From JBMOGA01 sp049318625 (lineage in GTDB: Bacteria > Pseudomonadota > Alphaproteobacteria > Rhizobiales > Hyphomicrobiaceae), in the NCBI GenBank assembly GCA_049318625.1, contig JBMOGA010000078.1, positions 1 through 15,267 on the forward strand: a stretch of DNA of 15,267 nt, given 5' to 3'. Numbering within the stretch: position 1 is the first letter of the stretch; the number at the start of each line of letters is the position of its first letter. Below, piece by piece: positions 1-8,000 of this stretch. Made by a program: the position numbers and the translations under genes. The notes beneath the pieces are model-generated. The model saw nothing but the letters and a program-made list of their open reading frames with translations. It was not told the DNA's origin and ran no database searches.

Positions 1-49
1 ATGACCGCCCTACCGGCAGCGATCTAAAATTACACCACGTCCCGGGACG

Positions 50-187
50 CTACCGCGCGTCGTCGTCGAGCGCGACGAACGTGCCCTTCGGGGACAGGTT
101 CGGGCTGCCGTCCGCACCCACCGAGGCAACGAAGCCGAGGCGTTGCTCGGCCACCACCCGGCGCATGTCCTCCGTCAGTATGGCCAC
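50..187 (-). pseudogene. Truncated pyridoxamine 5'-phosphate oxidase-family protein (N-terminal 45 residues)
   Basis: A GTG start lies about 7 bases after a purine-rich ribosome binding site (GGGAGGGG on the minus strand). The 45-residue product begins VAILTEDMRRVVAEQ and continues RLGFVAS, then DGSPNLSPKGTFVALDDD. This is the usual opening of FMN-binding split-barrel proteins of the pyridoxamine 5'-phosphate oxidase family, which normally run to roughly 130-200 residues. A TAG stop follows DDDAR, where homologues continue with strand residues such as the ADIRSPGT stretch. A shift to a neighbouring frame gives VASRDVV and then another stop, so a single frameshift does not restore the protein. 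I read it as a broken 5' remnant whose remainder was lost at or near the window edge. The FMN-binding C-terminal part is absent, so no activity is expected. Confidence 0.6.
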
Positions 188-334
188 TGCGCCCCTCCCT
201 CACCAGCGATCGGTCTCGCCGCCGTGGCGGGAGCATACGCGGCCCGCGCCTCCCGGCAAGCCAGCCTTGCCATCCATTTGCGACAGGCCCGCAGGGCCGA
301 CCGCGCAAGCGCGCCGCGGCGAGGCGCGTCCCTA

Positions 335-359
335 CAAAAAAGGCCCGCCGCAGCGAGCC
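335..359 (-). terminator. Candidate rho-independent terminator in repeat unit 1
   Basis: On the minus strand the arms GGC (359-357) and GCC (344-342) enclose an inner CGC/GCG stem with a 4-nt loop. A run of six T residues (341-336) follows. The outer stem is short and interrupted by one mismatched pair, so strength is uncertain. Confidence 0.4.
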
Positions 360-428
360 ATTCTCTCTCTATGTCATCGGCCCGCAGGGCCGAGCGCGCA
401 AGCGCGCCGCGGCGAGGCGCGTCCCTAC

Positions 429-453
429 AAAAAAAGGCCCGCCGCAGCGAGCC
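429..453 (-). terminator. Candidate rho-independent terminator in repeat unit 2
   Basis: Same hairpin as in unit 1: GGC (453-451) pairs with GCC (438-436) around the inner CGC/GCG stem. It is followed on the minus strand by seven T residues (435-429). Confidence 0.4.
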
Positions 454-532
454 ATGCTCTCTCCATGTCATCGGCCTGCAGGGCCGAGCGCGCAAGCGCG
501 CCGCGGCCAGCCGCGTCCTTTGCAAAAAAGCA

Positions 533-556
533 AAAGGCCCGCCGAAGCGAGCCTTT
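533..556 (-). terminator. Terminator after the minus-strand membrane-protein gene
   Basis: AAAGGC (533-538) pairs with GCCTTT (551-556). An inner CGC-CGAA-GCG stem (540-549) lies inside, with a single C/A mismatch between the two stems. The minus strand continues with TTTTG and a six-T run. It lies about 48 bp past the stop codon of the gene at 604-1794 and is the best paired of the three repeat hairpins. The stem is A/T-flanked on both sides, so it could also act on the plus strand. Confidence 0.6.
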
Positions 557-603
557 CACTGAGACCTCGAGCTGACAACCAGCTCCCGGCTCCCACCGCC
601 CTT

Positions 604-1794
604 TCAGGCGGCCTGAGAGCTCAAGGCCAGCAGTTTCTTATCCTCCTCGAGATGCAATCCGGATTTCAGAGCTATTCCGATGTAACGAACTCGGCCTGCG
701 ATTTTGGCCTTCTGTACGCCCAACTCACCGAACTCACGTCCGAATGTAGGTAGCGCGAGAGGCTCCTTCTTCTGATCGTCACACCAATCGCAGTACGCTT
801 CGTACAACTCTGTAGCCGTGAGGCTGGCACCGTCTTGTGTCTCGACCTTCTCCTTGTGAAAACGCTCGACATCCGTCTCAGGCGCGACGTGCTTCGCAAC
901 CGACTTGTTGTCGTTTGCTCCGCTTCTCGTCTTGGCCATGGCGACGGCCGCAGGAGTCTCTCGCGATACGGGCGACTGCAGCGACGCCATGGATGGCGCG
1001 TGCGGGGCCTTCCGATCGTAGAGACGCCAGGTACTGAACGCGACGTACAGGCCAAGTCCCGAGCCGATCTCCAGCAGCGCCGCAACAAGTACGACGAGCG
1101 CCGTCTGGATGGTCCCGAGTTCGAGACCTGTCAGCTTCGCGAGGATGGCCGCTTGAGGGTCGGCCTCGGTCATCACCGTGCCGTGACCCTTCGCTTCGAC
1201 GAGCTTCGCCTGGATATCGGCGATGCGCGTCTCGAGAGCCGCCGCCTGTTGGGCAGACGCGTGCTCGGCAGTCAGAGTCTGGATCTGCTGACAGAAATCG
1301 CGGGTTTGCTTGCCCTTGATGTCCGTGCATTCGGCAGACCAGGTCCAGTCACGCTTCATTTTCAGTCCATCGATCTCGCTCTGGACCGTGACGACCGGAC
1401 GATGCTGGGGAATCCAGCTCAACTGAGAACGCGTCCGTTCGAGGTCGTTGCGCAGATCCTGATGGGACTGGGCGTGAGTGGCACGCTGTCCGGCGGTATC
1501 GAGCCGGTTGAGCGCGGCATGGCCGAGAGCCGACGTGAGCGAGTAGCCCGTCACGACGATCCAAACCATGGCCGATGCGGCCGCCTGGGACCACATCTTG
1601 TTTCTGAGCGCGGCAAAGAAGAAGAACGGAACGAGTGCCTTGAAGCAATCGGCAGCCGCGCTGGCCGATCCAAGAATAAACCCGTCCAGCTCGGTTTTCC
1701 CGAGACTATATCCGAAACGCCAGTTCATAGCTGCCGATACTGCGAGCAGTATTCCGGCCGCTACTACGCCGAGCACACCCAGAGCGTGGCGCAT
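604..1794 (-). CDS. Membrane protein with periplasmic coiled coil and C-terminal D5-like winged helix
   Basis: The 396-residue product starts at an ATG preceded by AGAGGG with 8-nt spacing; a longer frame to 1881 has no better start. Predicted membrane helices lie at about 5-24, 38-62, 72-95 and 228-254. Positive charges (MRH, RNK, WRLYDRK) suggest that the N-terminus, the 63-71 loop and the C-terminus are cytoplasmic, leaving residues 96-227 in the periplasm. That segment is helical and coiled-coil-like (about 105-125 and 170-205) with two cysteines, C156 and C168. After a flexible linker (260-310), residues 322-376 (LTATELYEAYCDWC, then FGREFGELG and YIGIAL) match the winged-helix C-terminal domain of phage P4/poxvirus D5-type primases. 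The topology and domain call are inferred from sequence. The function is unknown; a membrane-tethered DNA-binding or replicon-associated role is possible. The gene appears less GC-rich than the housekeeping genes to its right. Confidence 0.75.
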   Translation of the reverse strand: MRHALGVLGVVAAGILLAVSAAMNWRFGYSLGKTELDGFILGSASAAADCFKALVPFFFFAALRNKMWSQAAASAMVWIVVTGYSLTSALGHAALNRLDTAGQRATHAQSHQDLRNDLERTRSQLSWIPQHRPVVTVQSEIDGLKMKRDWTWSAECTDIKGKQTRDFCQQIQTLTAEHASAQQAAALETRIADIQAKLVEAKGHGTVMTEADPQAAILAKLTGLELGTIQTALVVLVAALLEIGSGLGLYVAFSTWRLYDRKAPHAPSMASLQSPVSRETPAAVAMAKTRSGANDNKSVAKHVAPETDVERFHKEKVETQDGASLTATELYEAYCDWCDDQKKEPLALPTFGREFGELGVQKAKIAGRVRYIGIALKSGLHLEEDKKLLALSSQAA

Positions 1795-2026
1795 TTTATT
1801 GCCCTCTGTCTGGCCCACGCGAAACGAGTTTGGCTCTTTTCTGCAACCACTAGTTGTTTGGCTTACCAAGGTCGGGCGCAATGCTGCCGCTGAGCAAACG
1901 GCTGCTGCCTAGTCCGGTCCACTTCACCGACTCTCTGCTCGAGATCCCTAGCTGCGTGTAAGGGATCGAAAACGTCCGTTCGGTTCGGCGGGTACGGCGT
2001 AGGCGCGTCACACCAGAACGATCAGG

Positions 2027-2302
2027 ATATCCACACAGCCCGCGATCACCGCTTGATCCGACTGTGGAGAACTCATCCCTCGACGAGCAGGTCCGGAGTC
2101 AAAACCCCAAACCGCTCCCTTACCGGGGAGATTTATCTCGATTCGGGAGATGCCCTAAATCTTTTTGTAGCGATTCCGGCCAGTTAGGTCGTCACGTGCG
2201 AAGGGACTGATTGCGCGTGGCGAATATGACACGCTGTGGCGGGTGCAGTCGTATCCACAGGAGGGCCGGGAATTACCCACAGCCCGGGCCATATCGTCCA
2301 CA
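2027..2302. other. Cluster of DnaA-box-like 9-mers around an AT-rich palindrome (candidate replication origin)
   Basis: Four 9-mers differ by one base from TTATCCACA: ATATCCACA at 2027-2035, TTCTCCACA on the minus strand at 2063-2071, GTATCCACA at 2251-2259 and TTACCCACA at 2273-2281. TCGTCCACA at 2294-2302 has two mismatches. Between the two groups lies an AT-richer stretch with the perfect dyad GAGAT-TT-ATCTC (2128-2139) and a direct repeat of GGGAGAT (2126, 2145). The whole interval 1795-2497 has no convincing gene: open frames there lack ribosome binding sites and family resemblance. DnaA boxes plus an AT-rich element are typical of replication origins, but no hemE, dnaA, rep or par gene is nearby, so the assignment is tentative. 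Confidence 0.35.
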
Positions 2303-2430
2303 TGATCCGGAGGTCGGGCGGCGGCAACATACAAGATGTTGTGCCTCACCATTGGGCAGGGTCGATCTGGGGGAATGGCAAGCACAGAGATTTGAGAGTA
2401 GATTTGCCGCTCTGCTGCACGGATCTTTCG

Positions 2431-2456
2431 TTGTCGTGCTAAGTTATTTATATAGT
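2431..2456 (+). promoter_or_regulatory. Weak candidate promoter for the peptidoglycan-binding-like gene
   Basis: An AT-rich stretch (2441-2456) ends with TATAGT, a possible -10 box about 41 bp before the ATG at 2498. TTGTCG at 2431-2436 could serve as -35, but the spacing is only 14 bp. The call rests mainly on the local AT-richness. Confidence 0.25.
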
Positions 2457-2497
2457 GCAGGTTGTGGGCACAAGTTTTGCTGCCCAGGAGGTTGCTT

Positions 2498-3427
2498 ATG
2501 CGTAGCGTGGTCGTGGTTGGGGCTCTGGCTCTATGTACGGGTGCGATCGCGGTCTCCGCCTGGAGAGGTTCGGAAGGCTGTAGCGCTCCAAGCGTCGTTC
2601 ACGTCGACCAGCGCAGCAATGCCGGTATCTTCGCAGCGGCGCCGCTTGCACCGCAGCCGGCCCAGGGGACCCTGAGTGATGCCACCCCCGAGCCGATGCT
2701 GGTGCGTCCGCCGACACCGGCCCGCCGACCCGTAACCACCACCGAAGCCCCACAGAACATCGTTACGATCCGTCGCGATTCCGCCCCCATATTGCGCTCG
2801 GGCCAGGGTGGGCCACTGGAGCGCGGCGGCGATCGCTACGAGATGGCGCGCCAGTTGCAGCGGGAACTCGTTCGGGTCGGCTGTTATGTCGGTGATGCCG
2901 ACGGCGATTGGGGCGGGGCCTCGAAACGGGCGATGCAGAGTTTCCTCGACCGGGTGAATGCGGTCCTGCCGGTCGACGAGCCGGATCCTGTCCTGCTCGC
3001 CATGTTGCGCAGCCAGAAAAGCGGGATCTGCGCCGGTGGGTGTCGCACGGGTGAGGTCGTCGGCAGCGAAGGCCGCTGCATTCCGACCGGCCTGATGGCG
3101 GGGCGCACCGACCAGCGTAACGTGGTGATAACGCCGGCGCGGCCGGCGCCGTCGCTGGTTCCGTCCCAGTCCTGGAGCACCGAGGTCGCGGTGGCGCCGC
3201 AACCGGTCGAGGCGCCGCTTTCCGGCGGTGCAGCGCTTCCTGGACGCATGGCGCTGGGTGGTGTGCACGAGCCGCTGCCTGCCGCGCCGGCGGTGACCGG
3301 CGCCACGCCGGTCAAGGATCCGCTGCCGCCGTCGTCCCAGGCGCCGCCGCCCCGGCCGGCGAAGAGCAAGTCGAGCGGAAATCCGCCGGCCTGGGTGCGC
3401 AATACATTCCCGAGCGTCTACAACTAG
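2498..3427 (+). CDS. Exported peptidoglycan-binding-domain-like protein
   Basis: The 309-residue product starts at an ATG placed 6 nt after a perfect AGGAGG (2486-2491). Residues 1-21 form a Sec signal sequence (MRSVVVVGALALC to AVSA). A proline- and alanine-rich stretch (about 45-100) follows. A compact domain at about 111-185 reads YEMARQLQRELVRVGCY, then GDADGDWGGASKRAMQSFLD, the pattern of the three-helix peptidoglycan-binding fold, where the QxxLxxxGcYxGxxDGxWGxxTxxA signature is usual. A cysteine-bearing CAGGCRTGE...GRC segment comes next, and a long proline-rich tail ends the protein. It probably sits in the periplasm or at the cell wall; no catalytic domain is visible. Its stop codon overlaps that of cutA by 2 bases, in convergent orientation. 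Confidence 0.75.
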   Translation: MRSVVVVGALALCTGAIAVSAWRGSEGCSAPSVVHVDQRSNAGIFAAAPLAPQPAQGTLSDATPEPMLVRPPTPARRPVTTTEAPQNIVTIRRDSAPILRSGQGGPLERGGDRYEMARQLQRELVRVGCYVGDADGDWGGASKRAMQSFLDRVNAVLPVDEPDPVLLAMLRSQKSGICAGGCRTGEVVGSEGRCIPTGLMAGRTDQRNVVITPARPAPSLVPSQSWSTEVAVAPQPVEAPLSGGAALPGRMALGGVHEPLPAAPAVTGATPVKDPLPPSSQAPPPRPAKSKSSGNPPAWVRNTFPSVYN

Positions 3428-3759
3428 CGGCGGCCCGACGCGTTCATCTCGATCCAGGCCAGGAAATCGGCGCCGCCGCCGACGACCGGCAGCACGGCGA
3501 TGGCGGGTGTCGTCGCCGGGTGCCGGGCACGGATCGCCGCCTCGACAGCCGGCACCGCCGCGCCGATGGTCTTGACGATCATCACCGCTTCGCGGTCAGC
3601 GCAGACCTGCCCGTCCCAGCGGTAGATCGAGGTCACGCGGGGGACGATGTTGACACAGGCGGCCAGCGCGTGCTCGACCAACTCGCGCCCCGCGGTGGCG
3701 GCGGCCTCCTCGGACGGCCACGTCGTGTAGACGAAAACGGCCTTGTGGTCCTCGCTCAC
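3424..3759 (-). CDS. cutA: Divalent-cation tolerance protein CutA
   Basis: The 111-residue product has the usual CutA1 length. Signature stretches are the N-terminal strand VFVYTTWPSEEAA, ALAACVNIVPRVTSIYRWDGQV (31-52) and a C-terminal ARHPATTPAIAVLPV (78-92) followed by FLAWI. CutA1 proteins form ferredoxin-like trimers in the cytoplasm and bind divalent metals in vitro; the link to copper tolerance comes from Escherichia coli and the true role is unsettled. The start is GTG, preceded by GGGGAGG on the minus strand. It is divergent from nadK across about 53 bp and converges with the exported protein gene on its left, sharing stop-codon bases. Confidence 0.93.
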   Translation of the reverse strand: MSEDHKAVFVYTTWPSEEAAATAGRELVEHALAACVNIVPRVTSIYRWDGQVCADREAVMIVKTIGAAVPAVEAAIRARHPATTPAIAVLPVVGGGADFLAWIEMNASGRR

Positions 3760-3788
3760 TTGTAGGAGCCTCCCCGTCGAAGTTGCCC

Positions 3789-3805
3789 GCTCGGTCGGGC
3801 CGAGC
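3789..3805. promoter_or_regulatory. Perfect inverted repeat in the cutA-nadK divergent gap
   Basis: GCTCGG and CCGAGC flank a 5-nt loop, ending 7 bp before the nadK start codon. It could be an operator for either divergent gene or a hairpin in the nadK leader. No T-run follows, so a terminator is unlikely. Confidence 0.3.
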
Positions 3806-3812
3806 AGGCAGA

Positions 3813-4595
3813 ATGTCGCCCAACTTACGTAAGTTCGAGAAGATTTCGTTCGTCGCCAGCGACACGGCGGAGGCCCAGCGGGCCCTTGCGGCGCTGGTCG
3901 ACCGCTATGGCCGGGTTGCGCCGGAAAAGGCGGACGTCATCGTGGCGCTCGGCGGCGACGGGCTGATGCTGCAGACGCTGCACCGGCACATGCACGACAA
4001 CATCCCGATCTACGGCATGAACCGCGGTTCCGTCGGCTTCCTGATGAACGAGTACCGGGAGGACGAGGTGCGCGATCGTCTGGAACGCGCCGACGTCACC
4101 CGCATCCATCCGCTGGCCATGGTCGCCTACGACGTGCGCGGCCACACCCATCAGGGGCTGGCCATCAACGAGGTCTCGCTGTTCCGCCAGACCCACCAGG
4201 CCGCCAAGCTGCGCCTGTCGATCGACGGCCGGGTGCGGCTCGAGGAACTGATCTGCGACGGGGTGCTGGTCGCCACGCCGGCTGGCTCCACCGCCTACAA
4301 CCTGTCCGCCTACGGCCCGATCCTGCCGATCGACGCCCGGCTGCTGGCGCTGACCCCGATCAGTCCGTTCCGCCCGCGCCGCTGGCGCGGCGCCCTGCTG
4401 CCCAACGCCGCCCGCATTGCCATCGACGTCCTCGAGCCCGACAAGCGCCCGGTCAGCGCGGTCGCCGATCACGACGAGACCCGTTCGATCGTCCGCGTCG
4501 AGGTCGAGGAGGCGACGGGCATCGACCTGTTCATGCTGTTCGACCCGGGCCACACCCTGGACGAGCGCATTCTGATCGAGCAATTCCGCTATTGA
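3813..4595 (+). CDS. nadK: NAD kinase
   Basis: This cytoplasmic enzyme phosphorylates NAD to NADP using ATP or polyphosphate. The 260-residue product has the expected length for the short alphaproteobacterial form. It shows the nucleotide-binding GGDG motif (47-50, in DVIVALGGDGLML), the NE motif (119-120, in LAINEVSL) and the conserved DGVLVATPAGSTAYNLSAYGP block (149-169). The start chosen is ATG at 3813 with GCAGG just upstream; an in-frame TTG at 3783 would add ten residues that do not look conserved. The stop codon lies 8 bp before the next start, so nadK and the MaoC-like gene are probably co-transcribed. Confidence 0.95.
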   Translation: MSPNLRKFEKISFVASDTAEAQRALAALVDRYGRVAPEKADVIVALGGDGLMLQTLHRHMHDNIPIYGMNRGSVGFLMNEYREDEVRDRLERADVTRIHPLAMVAYDVRGHTHQGLAINEVSLFRQTHQAAKLRLSIDGRVRLEELICDGVLVATPAGSTAYNLSAYGPILPIDARLLALTPISPFRPRRWRGALLPNAARIAIDVLEPDKRPVSAVADHDETRSIVRVEVEEATGIDLFMLFDPGHTLDERILIEQFRY

Positions 4596-4603
4596 GGACG
4601 CCG

Positions 4604-5056
4604 ATGGCAGGGCTTTACTTCGAGGAGTTCGAGGTCGGTCGCGTGTTCGAGCATGCGCTGACCCGCACCGTGACGGAGATGGACAACACGCTGTTCTCCT
4701 GCCTCACGCACAATCCGCAGCCCTTGCACATCGACCATCATTTCGCGGCTGCGACCGAGTGGGGCCGGCCCCTGGTCAATTCCCTGTTCACGTTGGGATT
4801 GATGATCGGCATCTCGGTCGGCGACACCACGCTCGGCACCACCATCGCCAATCTCGGCATGACCGACGTGAAGTTCCCGAACCCGGTCTTCCATGGCGAC
4901 ACGGTGCGCGTGACGACCGAGGTCCTCTCGAAGCGCGAGAGCAAATCCCGCGCCGATGCCGGTCTCGTCGAATTCCTCCACCGCGCCTTCAACCACAAGG
5001 GCGACCTCGTCGCCGAGTGCCGCCGTCAGGCCTTCATGCGCAAGCGGCCGGCCTGA
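4604..5056 (+). CDS. MaoC-like hydratase/dehydratase
   Basis: The 150-residue product is a single hot-dog domain of the MaoC family, whose members hydrate enoyl-CoA thioesters. The start follows GAGGA, part of which overlaps the nadK stop codon. Residues 26-70 (MDNTLFSCLTHNPQPLH, then HFAAATEWGRPLVNSLFTLGL) correspond to the hydratase-2 motif. The usual catalytic Asp of the DxNPxH pattern is His36 here, while Asn37 and His42 remain. The subfamily with TxNPQPLH and NLGMTDVKFP resembles mesaconyl-CoA/methylmalyl-CoA-type hydratases that often sit near CoA-ester metabolism genes. The substrate cannot be read from sequence. The gene is translationally close to nadK and ends 3 bp from the convergent oxidoreductase gene. 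Confidence 0.9.
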   Translation: MAGLYFEEFEVGRVFEHALTRTVTEMDNTLFSCLTHNPQPLHIDHHFAAATEWGRPLVNSLFTLGLMIGISVGDTTLGTTIANLGMTDVKFPNPVFHGDTVRVTTEVLSKRESKSRADAGLVEFLHRAFNHKGDLVAECRRQAFMRKRPA

Positions 5057-5059
5057 CGC

Positions 5060-8000
5060 CTATTCGGCGGCGGCCCGCGCCGGCGCCGGGTGGCGCAGCG
5101 TGTCCATCAGCGCCGCCGCCTTCCGCAGGGCGGTCTGATAGTTGGCGTCCTTCACGTGGCCAAAGCCCTTCACCTCGAGCGGCAAGGCCGCCAGAGCGAC
5201 CGCAGTCGCATGCGTCTGCGGCGACAGCCGGCCCGCGATCTCTTCGATCAGGCCCTCGAAATCGGCGATCATCTGCCGCTCGCGCCGGCGTTCGGCGGTG
5301 TAGCCGAACACGTCCCAGGCGGTCCCGCGCAGGCGCCGGCCCTTGGCCAGCAGGCGGAAGACGGGCAGCATCCACTGGCCGAGCTTGATCTTGCGCGGAT
5401 GGCCCGTGGTCTTGTCCTTATAGAACCGCGAGAGCAGCGGTGGCGCCACGTAGAACTCCAGGCTGCGGACGCCTTCGAACTGCTCCGCCACCTGCCGCTC
5501 GAACGTGCCGTCCGTGTAGAGGCGGGCGACCTCGTACTCGTCCTTGTAGGCGAGCAGCTTGTGATAGCTGCGCGCGACGGCATCGGCGAGCCCCGAGTAT
5601 CCGGGCGCCTTCTCGGCCTCCAGCGCCGCGATGCGGCGCACGGCTGCCCTGTAGCGTTCGGCCAGCGCCTCGTCCTGGTAGGCGGCCAGCAGACCGGCGC
5701 GATAGGCGACGACGTCGTCGAGCGACTTCGGCGCGGCCGCCTCGGCCGTCTTCGGCGTGACGATCCGCGCGAGTGCGGCCGGTTCGTGGGCGGCGAGCCG
5801 GCCGAAGCGGAACGCCTGCCGGTTCATCTCCACCGCGGCCCCGTTGAGAACGATCGCCTGCTCGATCGCGGCGGCGCCGATCGGCACCAGGCCGCGCTGG
5901 TAGGCATAGCCGAGCAACAGCATGTTCGAGGCGATCGAATCGCCGAACAATTTCACGGCGAACGCGTGGGCATCGATGCCGTGCACGGCGCCCTTGCCGA
6001 CCCGGTCGGCGATGGCCTGCTGGAGCGCCGGGCCGGGCACCGTGAGGTCGGGGTGGCGCGTAAAGTCGCCGGTCGTCATCTCGTGCGTGGAAAAGACGAC
6101 GGACGTCCGGTCCACCTTCACCGTCTCGAGGATCTTGCGCGAGGCCGTGACGACGAGGTCGCCTCCGATGATGACATCGGCCATCGCCACACCCACCCGG
6201 ATGGCATGGATGGCCTCGGCCGACCGCGCGACCCGCATGTGGCAGGCGACCGCGCCGCCCTTCTGCGCCAGACCGGTCATGTCGATGCCGCCGAAGCCCT
6301 TGCCTTCGAGATAGGCGGCCTGCCCCAGCACCTGCGAAACGGTGACGACGCCTGTCCCGCCGACGCCGGTCACAATCAGCGACATCGGCTGGTCGACGCT
6401 CGGAAGCTGCGGCTCCGGCAGGTTCGAAAGCAATGCCGCGATGGCGCCGTCTCCGGCCGCGCCCTTGGCCTTGCGCGGCTTGGCGCCATGCAGCGTCACG
6501 AAGCTCGGGCAGAACCCCTCCGCACAGGAGAAATCCTTGTTGCAGGCAGACTGGTCGATGGCGCGCTTGCGTCCCAGCTCGGTCTCGAGCGGCGCGACGG
6601 CGACACAGTTCGACTTCTTGCCACAGTCTCCGCAGCCTTCGCAGACCGCCGGGTTGATGAAAATGCGGCGGTCCGGGTCGGGGAACGTATTGCGCTTGCG
6701 CCGCCGGCGCTTTTCCGCGGCACACGTCTGATCGTAGATCAGCACCGTGACGCCGGCGATCTGGGCGAGTTCCTGCTGCACGGAGATCAATTCGCGCCGG
6801 TGATGCACCTTGACGGTCGACGGAATGCCAGCGGTGGCAGGATACTTGTGCGGCTCGTCGGTGACGATCACCACGCGCGCGGCACCCTCCGCCAGCACCT
6901 GCGCCGCGATCTGCCCGACCGTCAGTCCGCCGTCGAGCTTCTGGCCGCCCGTCATCGCGACGGCGTCGTTGTAAAGGAGCTTGAACGTGATGTTGACGCC
7001 GGCCGCGTGCGCGGCGCGGATCGCCAGACTGCCGGAATGGATATAGGTGCCGTCGCCGAGGTTCTGGAACATGTGCCGGCGGGTCGAGAACGGCGCCTCG
7101 CCGATCCAGTTGGCACCCTCTCCGCCCATCTGCGTGAAGCCGTCGGTCGCGCGGTCCATCCACTGCGCCATGTAGTGGCAGCCGATACCGGCATAGGCGC
7201 GCGCGCCGTCGGGCACGACGGTGGAGGAATTGTGCGGGCAGCCGGCGCAGAAATAGGGGATGCGCGTGAAGACGTCGGCGCTGCCCGGCGTGTTGCCCTT
7301 GAGGCGCTTGAGATCGGCGAGACGGGCCTTCAACGGCTCGGCGGCACCGGTGCGGACCAGCCGCTCACCGATGATGATGGCGATGTCCGTCGGCTCGAGC
7401 GCGCCCTTGGCCGGAAACAGCCACTGCCCGTTCTCGTCCTTCTTGCCGAGCACCTGCGGTCGGTTCGGCGTATCGAACAACTGTTCCTTGATCTGCGTTT
7501 CGATGAGCGACCGCTTCTCCTCGACCACCAGAATGAGGTCGAGCCCTTCGGCGAACCGCTTGATGCCTTCCGGCTCCAGCGGCCAGGTCATCGCCACCTT
7601 GTACAGGCGGATGCCGAGTTCGTTGGCGCGCACCTCGTCGATGCCGAGTTCGTCCAGCGCCTGACGGACGTCGAGGTAGCTCTTGCCGCAGGTGACGATG
7701 CCGATCCGCGCGTTCGCGCCACCCGACATGACCGTGCGGTCGAGCTGGTTGGCCCGCACGAACGACAGGATGGCGGCCCGCTTGTAGTCGTGCAGCCGCG
7801 CCTCCTTCTCGAGCGCGCCGTCGCCGAGCCGGATATTGAGGCCGCCGGGCGGCATCCGGAAATCCTCCGGCAGCTTGATCTGCACGCGGTCGATCCGGCC
7901 GTCGACGGTCGCCGTGCTCTCGATGTTGTCCTTGACACACTTGAGCCCGACCCACACGCCGGCGAAGCGCGACAGCGCGAACGCATAGAGTCCGTAGTCG

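Larger units (their letters stand above)
286..557. repeat. Three tandem copies of a 93-94 bp repeat with internal palindromes
   Basis: Units start at 286, 379 and 473, each with GGCCYGCAGGGCCGA. Units 1 and 2 differ at only a handful of positions, mostly the length of an A-run (6 or 7) and the CT-rich spacer. Unit 3 is more diverged and stops after its hairpin near 557. Each unit holds, in order, a GGCC-flanked dyad, a GCGCGC/GCGCGC dyad, a GTCC-CTAC segment (unit 3: GTCC-TTTGC), an A-run and the hairpin GGC-C-CGC-(4 nt)-GCG-A-GCC. Read on the minus strand, every hairpin is followed by a T-run, so each unit resembles a rho-independent terminator. The short open frames across the array are repeat translations rich in A and R with no family resemblance. 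Confidence 0.85.

Noticed and set aside
286..557. CRISPR array
   Set aside because: The units are contiguous 93-94 bp repeats with no unique spacers, and no cas gene is present.
604..616. TCAGG-CGG-CCTGA hairpin at the stop codon of the membrane-protein gene as its terminator
   Set aside because: Five-base stem with no T-run; the hairpin at 533-556 is a much better terminator.
835..1893. Plus-strand open frame opposite the membrane-protein gene
   Set aside because: No ribosome binding site or family motif; the minus-strand frame has clear membrane helices and a recognisable domain.
2211..2675. Plus-strand small ORFs in the 2.2-2.7 kb region
   Set aside because: No ribosome binding site, composition like random translation, and overlap with origin-like sites and the following gene's start.
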